A DNA stretch of 64,000 nt from contig CM077644.1 of assembly GCA_039707465.1 (NCBI GenBank), forward strand, positions 214,829,962-214,893,961, written 5' to 3'. Below, one piece after another: positions 58,030 through 64,000 of the stretch (position 1 is the first letter of the stretch; each line of letters begins with the position of its first letter). The position numbers and the translations under genes are program-made. This DNA comes from Rhabdophis nuchalis. Taxonomy: Eukaryota; Chordata; Lepidosauria; Squamata; Natricidae. The notes beneath the pieces are model-generated. The model worked only from the letters and a program-made list of their open reading frames with translations, did no database searches and was not told the DNA's origin.

Positions 58030-58053
58030 CACACACACACACACACACACACC
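58030..58053. repeat. (CA)n microsatellite
   Basis: Twelve CA units. Confidence 0.9.
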
Positions 58054-58069
58054 ACTCTCACGTGGCTGC

Positions 58070-58390
58070 ATTTTGGGCACTTGGCAACTTGCCCACATTT
58101 ATGGCTGTTTGCAGCATCCTGCGGTCATATATGACCCCAATTCATGATGTTTTTGCTGAAAAACGCATTTACTTCTGATTTTCAGCAAAGATGCAAATAA
58201 ATTTGTTAACGATCCTGGCAGTCATTTAACATCTGCAGCAATCACTTTATAAGTATGGTGTTTGCTTAACAACCATCACAAAAAAAGGCCATAAAATCGG
58301 GTCAGTCATGTGAGGGGCCGCTTTATGACTGCCGTGACTTATGACATAATTGGCCAGCTCCATTATCATTGTTAAGTTGAGGACTAATTT
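58070..58390. repeat. MITE-like repeat copy
   Basis: GGCACTTGGCAACTTGCCCA, GGTCATATATGACCCCAA, GTTTGCTTAACAACCATC and TTGTTAAGTTGAGGACTAA share the motif set of the 49.7-kb element in the same order. Confidence 0.55.
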
Positions 58391-58989
58391 TACTAATTTC
58401 TCTAAGTATCACAATTTCAGTATTCTCTACAACTGAAAGACTGCTGAGGAAACAATCACTTGGTTTTTTTTCCAAATTTGTTAATTTATATTTTGGTCCA
58501 GATAGTGCACTCAGACTGTCCTAAGGGTTACAATTATCTATGTTTATAAACAGTAATGAGGGAAATTATGCACAATGAATCTATTCATCTTCCCATCCCA
58601 ATTATAAAGACTTGATAAAGCATGAAGCAATTTATAAAATAGATAATGTGGTTCCATTCCTAATGTATTCCAGAAGGCAAAATTTCAGGCAGCTCCCAAT
58701 TATTTCACAAGGATTTCTTCTTTATGTAGTTTAAATTGTACCACCTTGGTTTTTTTCCTTTTATATAAGACAGTAGGTGGGATTTTAATCTGAGCCATAA
58801 CTTTCAATTTATTCTTTACTCAATGCTCAGAGTATGTCCAGAACATAGACACAAAACACATTCATTTATGTGCTGTAAAGTTACAGTGTAATATGCCTTA
58901 AACAGCGGTTGTTTAGATGCTGCCTCACAAGTCTGTGAGGCCAAACCCTAAAATCTTTCAGCATCCTAATGGTCATCATATCATTATTA

Positions 58990-59926
58990 CAGCTGAAACT
59001 CGAAAAATTAGAATATTGTGCAAAAGTTCATTTATTTCAGTAATGCAACTTAAAAGGTGAAACTGATATATGAGATAGACGCATTACATGCAAAGCAAGA
59101 TAGTTCAAGCTGTGATTTGTCATAATTGTGATGATTTTGGCGTACAGTTCATGAAAACCCCAAATCCAATCTCAGAAAATTAGAATATTAAATGCAATCA
59201 ATAAAACAAGGATTTTACATAGAGCAATATCAGACCGCTGAAAAGTATAAGCATATATATGTACTCAGTACTTGGTTTGGGCCCCTTTTGCAGCAATTAC
59301 TGCCTCAATGCGGCATGGCATGGAAGCTATCAGCCTGTGGCACTGCTGAGATATTATGGAAGACTAGGATGCTTCAATAGCGGCGTTCAGCTCTTCTGCA
59401 TTGTTCAGTCTCATGTCTCTCATCTTTCTCTTGGCAATGCCCCATAGATTCTCTATGGAGTTCAGGTCAGGTAAGTTTGCTGGCCAATCAAGCATAGTAA
59501 TCCCACAGTCATTGAACCAGGTTTTGGAGCTTTTAGCAGTGTGGGCAGGTGTCAAATGAAGTCAGCATCCCCATAAAGCGCGTTTGTGGAAGGAAGCATG
59601 AAGTGCTCCAAAATTTCCTGGTAGATGGCTGCGTAATGAAGCACAGTGGACCAACACCAGCAGATGACATGGCTCCCCAAATCAACACAGACTGTGGAAA
59701 GTTTACACTGGACTTCAAGCATCGTGCAGTGTGTGCCTCTCCATTCTTCCTCTATACTCTGGGTCCTTGGTTTCCAAATGAGATGCAAAAGTTGCTCTCA
59801 TCAGAAAAGAGGACTTTGGACCATTGAGCAACAGACCAGGTCTCATATATTAGTTTCACCTTTTAAGTTGCATTACTGAAGTAAATGAACTTTTGCACGA
59901 TATTCTAATTTTTTGAGTTTCACCTG
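58990..59926 (-). mobile_element. Tc1-like transposon, internally deleted
   Basis: Inverted ends (CAGCTGAAACTCGAAAAATT on the left, the inverse of CAGGTGAAACTCAAAAAATT on the right, matching for about 75 bp) lie between TA dinucleotides. At 937 bp it is shorter than an intact Tc1. Confidence 0.88.
59364..59800 (-). pseudogene. Tc1 transposase remnant
   Basis: On the minus strand pieces in three frames read VKFP-like SSVNFPQSVLIWGAMSSAGV, then APAHTAKSSKTWFNDCGI (second catalytic Asp lost or shifted), WPANLPDLNSIENLWGIAKR (the Glu) and the C-terminal NAEELNAAIEAS. The DNA-binding domain and first Asp region are deleted. This lineage differs from the 38.9-kb Tc1. Confidence 0.8.
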
Positions 59927-59958
59927 TATATTGGTGAGAGCTACAGAATTTAAATATT

Positions 59959-59961
<3 letters not shown>

Positions 59962-60030
<69 letters not shown>
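59962..60030. repeat. (TAA)n microsatellite, L2 tail
   Basis: About 23 TAA units that form the expanded 3' tail of the minus-strand L2 next to it. Confidence 0.92.
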
Positions 60031-60038
<8 letters not shown>

Positions 60039-61716
60039 TTCTAAACCGCACCCTCTCCCCACAGGGACTCGGGGCGGTGCACAGGCACAGTAAAACAATA
60101 AATACATATAAACATTTCATTAAAAATAAATTAAATCCAAACCTGCGCTAAAATTCCCATTAAAACTAAGCAATATTACAAAACCCCAATAAAACCCCAA
60201 AGACAGAGAGACTATCCTAGGCCGGCCAGACAGAAGAAATGAGTTTTTAATTTGAGACGGAAGGAGCGGAGGTCCGTGGTGGTCCTAATATCGGGAGGGA
60301 GGTCGTTCCAGAGGGCCGGGCCCGCCACAGAGAGAGCCCTTCCCCTGGGCGTCGCCCGCTGACAAAGTCTAGTGGATGGCACCCGGAGAAGTCCCTCTCT
60401 GTGGGAGCAAATCGGTCGTGAGGATGTATGAGGCAGGATCCGATCCCGCAGATAGCTAGGTCCCGAGCCATGGAGCGCTTTAAAGATGATAATCAACACC
60501 TTGAAGCGCACCTGGAAGACGACAGGCAGCCAGTGCAGCTCGCGCAAGAGCGGTGTTACATGGGTAAACCTAGTGGTTCCCATAATTGCTCGCGCGGCTG
60601 CATTCTGGACTAGCTGAAGTCTCCAGGTGCACCTCAAGGGGAGCCCCATGTAGAGAGAGTTGCAATAGTCCAGTCGGGATGTCACGAGCGCATGAGTGAC
60701 TGTGCGAAGGGCGTCCCGATCCAATAGGGGGCGTAATTGGCGAACCAGGCGAACCTGGTAAAACGCCCTCCTGGCCACGGCTGTCACTTGATCTTCCATG
60801 GACAGCCGGGCATCCAGGAGGACACCCAAATTGCGCACCCCATCCACAGGGGCAAGATGTTCGCCCCCTATGGCCAGCGATGGAGTGAGCTGGTTGAATC
60901 GGGCAGCCGGAAACCACAGCCACTCGGTCTTGGTTGGGTTGAGCCTGAGTCCGTTACTTCCCATCCAGACCCGCACGGCTTCCAGGCACTGGCACATCAC
61001 CGCTACGGCATCGTTGGGGTGGTTTGGGGTAGAAATATACAGCTGGGTGTCGTCAGCGTATAGATGGTACTCTACCCCAAAACCACGGATGATCTCACCC
61101 AGCGGCTTCATGTATGTGTTAAACAGGAGAGGCGAGAGGACCGACCCCTGAGGCACCCCACATGTGAGGGGTCTCGAGGTCGACCTCTGCTCCCCTGCCA
61201 ACACAAATTGCGATCGGCCAGAGAGGTAGGAGGAGAACCACCGTAAAACGGTGCCTCCCACTCCCAACCCCCCCAGCCGATGCAATAGGATACCATGGTC
61301 GATGGTATCGAAAGCCGCCGAGAGGTCTAATAGGACCAGGATGGAGGAACAACCCCCATCTCTGGCCCTCCAGAGATCATCAACCAACGCGACCAATGCC
61401 GTCTCAGTGCTATGCCCGGGCCGAAAGCCGGACTGGCGCGGGTCTAGATAATCAACTTCCTCCAGGTGACGGGGAAACTGTTGTGCCACCACACTCTCAA
61501 CAACCTTCGCCAAGAAGGGAAGGTTGGAGACTGGACGATAGTTGGTTAATAAAGCTGGATCCAAAGAGGGCTTCTTAAGGAGGGGCCTCACCATAGCCTC
61601 TTTTAGGGAAGCAGGCAAGGAACCCTCACTTAAGGAAGCGTTGACAACCTCTTGGAGCCAGCCTCGTGTCACCTCCCAGGATGCCAGTACAAGCCAGGAG
61701 GGACACGGGTCCAAAA
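60031..61716 (-). mobile_element. L2-clade LINE, 5'-truncated (L2 copy 5)
   Basis: Very close to copy 4 in sequence but truncated slightly later (starts at the LLDPCPSW region). L2 3' box at 60045-60080. Same sense as ERBIN. Confidence 0.87.
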
Positions 61717-61732
61717 TACTTGTTTCTCCCAT
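60212..61732 (-). CDS. L2 reverse transcriptase, open frame (copy 5)
   Basis: 506 codons uninterrupted. The first residues MGETSI come from flanking intron; L2 text starts LDPCPSWLVLASWEVTRGW. All RT boxes are intact (AFDTIDH, GVPQGSVLSPLLF, YADDTQLYIS) through to the end FFCLAGLG. Endonuclease missing. Confidence 0.8.
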   Translation of the reverse strand: MGETSILDPCPSWLVLASWEVTRGWLQEVVNASLSEGSLPASLKEAMVRPLLKKPSLDPALLTNYRPVSNLPFLAKVVESVVAQQFPRHLEEVDYLDPRQSGFRPGHSTETALVALVDDLWRARDGGCSSILVLLDLSAAFDTIDHGILLHRLGGLGVGGTVLRWFSSYLSGRSQFVLAGEQRSTSRPLTCGVPQGSVLSPLLFNTYMKPLGEIIRGFGVEYHLYADDTQLYISTPNHPNDAVAVMCQCLEAVRVWMGSNGLRLNPTKTEWLWFPAARFNQLTPSLAIGGEHLAPVDGVRNLGVLLDARLSMEDQVTAVARRAFYQVRLVRQLRPLLDRDALRTVTHALVTSRLDYCNSLYMGLPLRCTWRLQLVQNAAARAIMGTTRFTHVTPLLRELHWLPVVFQVRFKVLIIIFKALHGSGPSYLRDRILPHTSSRPICSHREGLLRVPSTRLCQRATPRGRALSVAGPALWNDLPPDIRTTTDLRSFRLKLKTHFFCLAGLG

Positions 61733-61853
61733 GAAACATGTTTAAGACTTTTGCAGGTGTTTTGAATTTCTAATGTCAGGTAAACAAATCCAATCTCAGC
61801 ATTTTTTATTTCAAGTAGAATTTTGTATAATAATCAATAAATGTAGTTCTTAC

Positions 61854-61953
61854 CATCTTCAGATCTTGGTTGTTGTGGAAACATATAATTAGTAACAACA
61901 GTTTCCTGTGTTTCTGGATCAACTTCTTTTTGAAGTGGAATGAGAGGTTTAGA
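61854..61953 (-). CDS. ERBIN: ERBIN exon
   Basis: [33 protein letters not shown] plus one base of the next Val. It directly follows the last LRR. Acceptor TACACAG, donor GTAAGA. Confidence 0.95.
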
Positions 61954-62562
61954 CTGTGTAGGAAAGAAGGGAACATTTTTGAATACATATATAGATTAGG
62001 CAGGTTAAGCTACTACAATTCAATTTTTATCTAATTATTTATATAATTTGCTGCAAAACATTAAATATGATTGTTTGAGACCAGTTCAAAATTTGCTCTG
62101 GATTATTAGATGATTGTTCTGTACAGATTTCAAAGGGGCAAAAATCTGCTAGCATGGGCAAAAGCAACAAGGTCTACTTGAATGATTCAACGTGCCTGAC
62201 TCCACAGAATCTTATCTCAGTTCTGAAGGTATAGTGATAAAAGACAGAACTGTATACCGCTCCAAAAGTTAATTTATTATATTTGCTCTGCCACTTCATA
62301 TTAAGAGATAAACCATGATTTGGAATTAGTCATTGGTAATTGTTTGCACACAAAACAAATCTTATGTTGATAGCAAAAGAATATCTAAGATATATAACGA
62401 TAAGATAAACATGTGTTGAAATAAAGAGGGGGGAGAGAGGGAGAGGGAGGAAAGAGAGTTGGGCAATTATGTAAATTTGATAAATAAGTAAATAAATATT
62501 CCTGTTTAATTATAACCACAATGTGTATATAATGTGAGGTGGGTCACATATTATATAGGGCA

Positions 62563-62721
62563 GGGCGAACCTGGTAAAACGCCCTCCTGGCCACGGCTGT
62601 CACTTGCTCTTCCATAGACAGCCGGGTATCCAGGAGGACACCCAAATTGCGCACCCCATCCACAGGGGCAAGATGTTCGCCCCCTATGGCCAGCGTTGGA
62701 GAAAGCTGGTTGAATCGGGCA
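62563..62721 (-). mobile_element. Internal L2 fragment without either end
   Basis: It matches 60747-60905 of copy 5 with about six differences over 159 bp, but has no L2 3' end and no tail. Flanked by ordinary ERBIN intron sequence. Confidence 0.8.
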
Positions 62722-63038
62722 CTTTTATAGACAACAAAGGGAAGATATTTCTTAAGAAACTGAGTAGTAACTGCTCAGAGAGTTTTTTGAGTATCTAAAA
62801 TTCTTTCGATGACAGTTCTTTCAATTCATTTCTGGGCAAAGTAATAATAAAATATTTTTCTCATCAGAAACATAGCAACATATTCAATCCATCACTTCAT
62901 GATAAAAATATCAAATGTACAAGTCAATATTATTAAGTAATTTCACAATGTATTTTCAATTCAAGTGCTACTTTTAAAGAGTATTCTGTTTCAAAGGAAA
63001 ATATAAATATTATATTATGAAATACAAATACCATTTAC

Positions 63039-63108
63039 CTGATTATCTGATAACCACAAAGCAGTCAAATGTTGCAGTTGCAAAATGCTATAAGGCAAAT
63101 ACTTCAAT
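63039..63108 (-). CDS. ERBIN: ERBIN exon (last LRR)
   Basis: LKYLPYSILQLQHLTALWLS, DNQ after one base that completes an Arg codon. The pattern LxxLPxSIxxLxxLxxLWLSxN is a leucine-rich repeat. Acceptor TTTACAG, donor GTAAAT. Confidence 0.95.
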
Positions 63109-63888
63109 CTGTAAATAAGTCAAGATGATTGTTTAGCTAATCAGCAAATCAAAACAGTAATAATTATTTATTATAAAATACAGCAATAAAATGGTGTGTT
63201 CCACATTCCTATCCATTTTAATTGTGTAATTTTTCTCTTTTTAATTATTATTGGGATTGCAAATTATTGTTGTAGTAAGTTCAGCTTTTTAAGTGATTCC
63301 AGACAGCTTTACACAGCTAGACTGTGAATAAGTTCTGAAGCAGAATTCTCAAATAATACAGGGGTAAGGCATTTGCACACTGCTCTGGATCATTGAATAA
63401 TATAAATGAATTAAAAACAGAGGCAAAAAGAGAGGCAAATCCATGATGTCTTCAACTTGTCACTTTGTCTTCCTGGTGTGAAATACTGCCCTTTTTCTTG
63501 CCAACACAAGTGCAACCCCTGCAATCTTCAAACTTATCTGGAATCAAAGTACATTTCTCTTGCAAACAACTATGCTCTTTCCTCAGTGCCCATCCCTGTC
63601 TAAATTCTTAAATCACATTTGCTAATGCTTCCTAGACATACCTTTTCCCACCAACAGACACTATAAAATAATACATCAAACTATTTTATATAACCTATGC
63701 TTTATATAAATAAAATATATTACATATTCATTCAAACTTCATCCAATGAAACAAGAATTCCCCATTTGAATAACCCATCATTTTATACTTATAACAATTC
63801 TACATGAGAAATAGCGATTGGATTAAATCCATCCAGAGCTTCATTGTGAAAAATAGAATATTCATGCAAAATAATTTAAGTTACAAAC

Positions 63889-64000
63889 CTATTATCACTT
63901 AAATTTATAACTTTTAATTTCTGCATATCACCCATTTCCTCTGGAAGAACCTCCAATTTATTAGAATGAAGAAACAAAACAGTTACATATTTCCAGCTTC
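63889..64000 (-). CDS. ERBIN: ERBIN exon (LRR), runs off the window
   Basis: [36 protein letters not shown]: one and a half LRRs of the LAP type (LxxLPEEMG). The donor is GTTTGT. The exon starts beyond 64000, and the first LRR exons and N-terminus lie outside. Confidence 0.95.

Noticed and set aside
1..64000. CRISPR array, operon or prokaryotic defence system
   Set aside because: The window is clearly eukaryotic; direct repeats are microsatellites or transposons.

Overview
The window is vertebrate nuclear DNA, most probably from a squamate reptile (snake or lizard). The mix of repeats points there: L2, CR1 and R4-type LINEs, a BovB (RTE) fragment with a BovB-tailed tRNA SINE, a Penelope-like element (PLE), Tc1 and hAT transposons, and AT-rich intron sequence. 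I cannot fix the species.

Only two host genes are visible, both on the minus strand. SREK1 (an SR-related splicing regulator) contributes its first three coding exons: 25350-25510, 21064-21197 and 9092-9204. The rest of the gene lies beyond position 1. ERBIN (a LAP-family LRR/PDZ scaffold) enters at position 64000 in the middle of its leucine-rich repeats and ends with its PDZ exons and stop codon at 30187. Fifteen exons can be placed. Reading frame and intron phase match at every junction checked, and a probable 3' UTR runs down to about 27.6 kb. The pair lies tail to head, ERBIN then SREK1, as I recall for other vertebrates. The two proteins have no known functional link.

Region by region: 1-8280 is a nest of retroelements. 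A PLE with a GIY-YIG endonuclease is split by two L2 LINEs and flanked by an unusual repeat family that joins a tRNA-like promoter to a hammerhead ribozyme. 8281-25349 holds SREK1 introns with an old CR1, one long L2, a BovB-tailed SINE and a hAT MITE. 25350-27590 is the SREK1 first exon and promoter and the intergenic space. 27590-64000 is ERBIN with intronic L2, Tc1, CR1, R4-like, BovB and MITE insertions.

The most interesting object is the ribozyme-bearing tRNA SINE. Three copies (7698-7744, 8039-8085, 42910-42956) keep all invariant hammerhead core bases in the type I order directly after a pol III B box. Stem I differs between copies but stays paired through compensating changes. A fourth copy (7520-7566, minus) is decayed.
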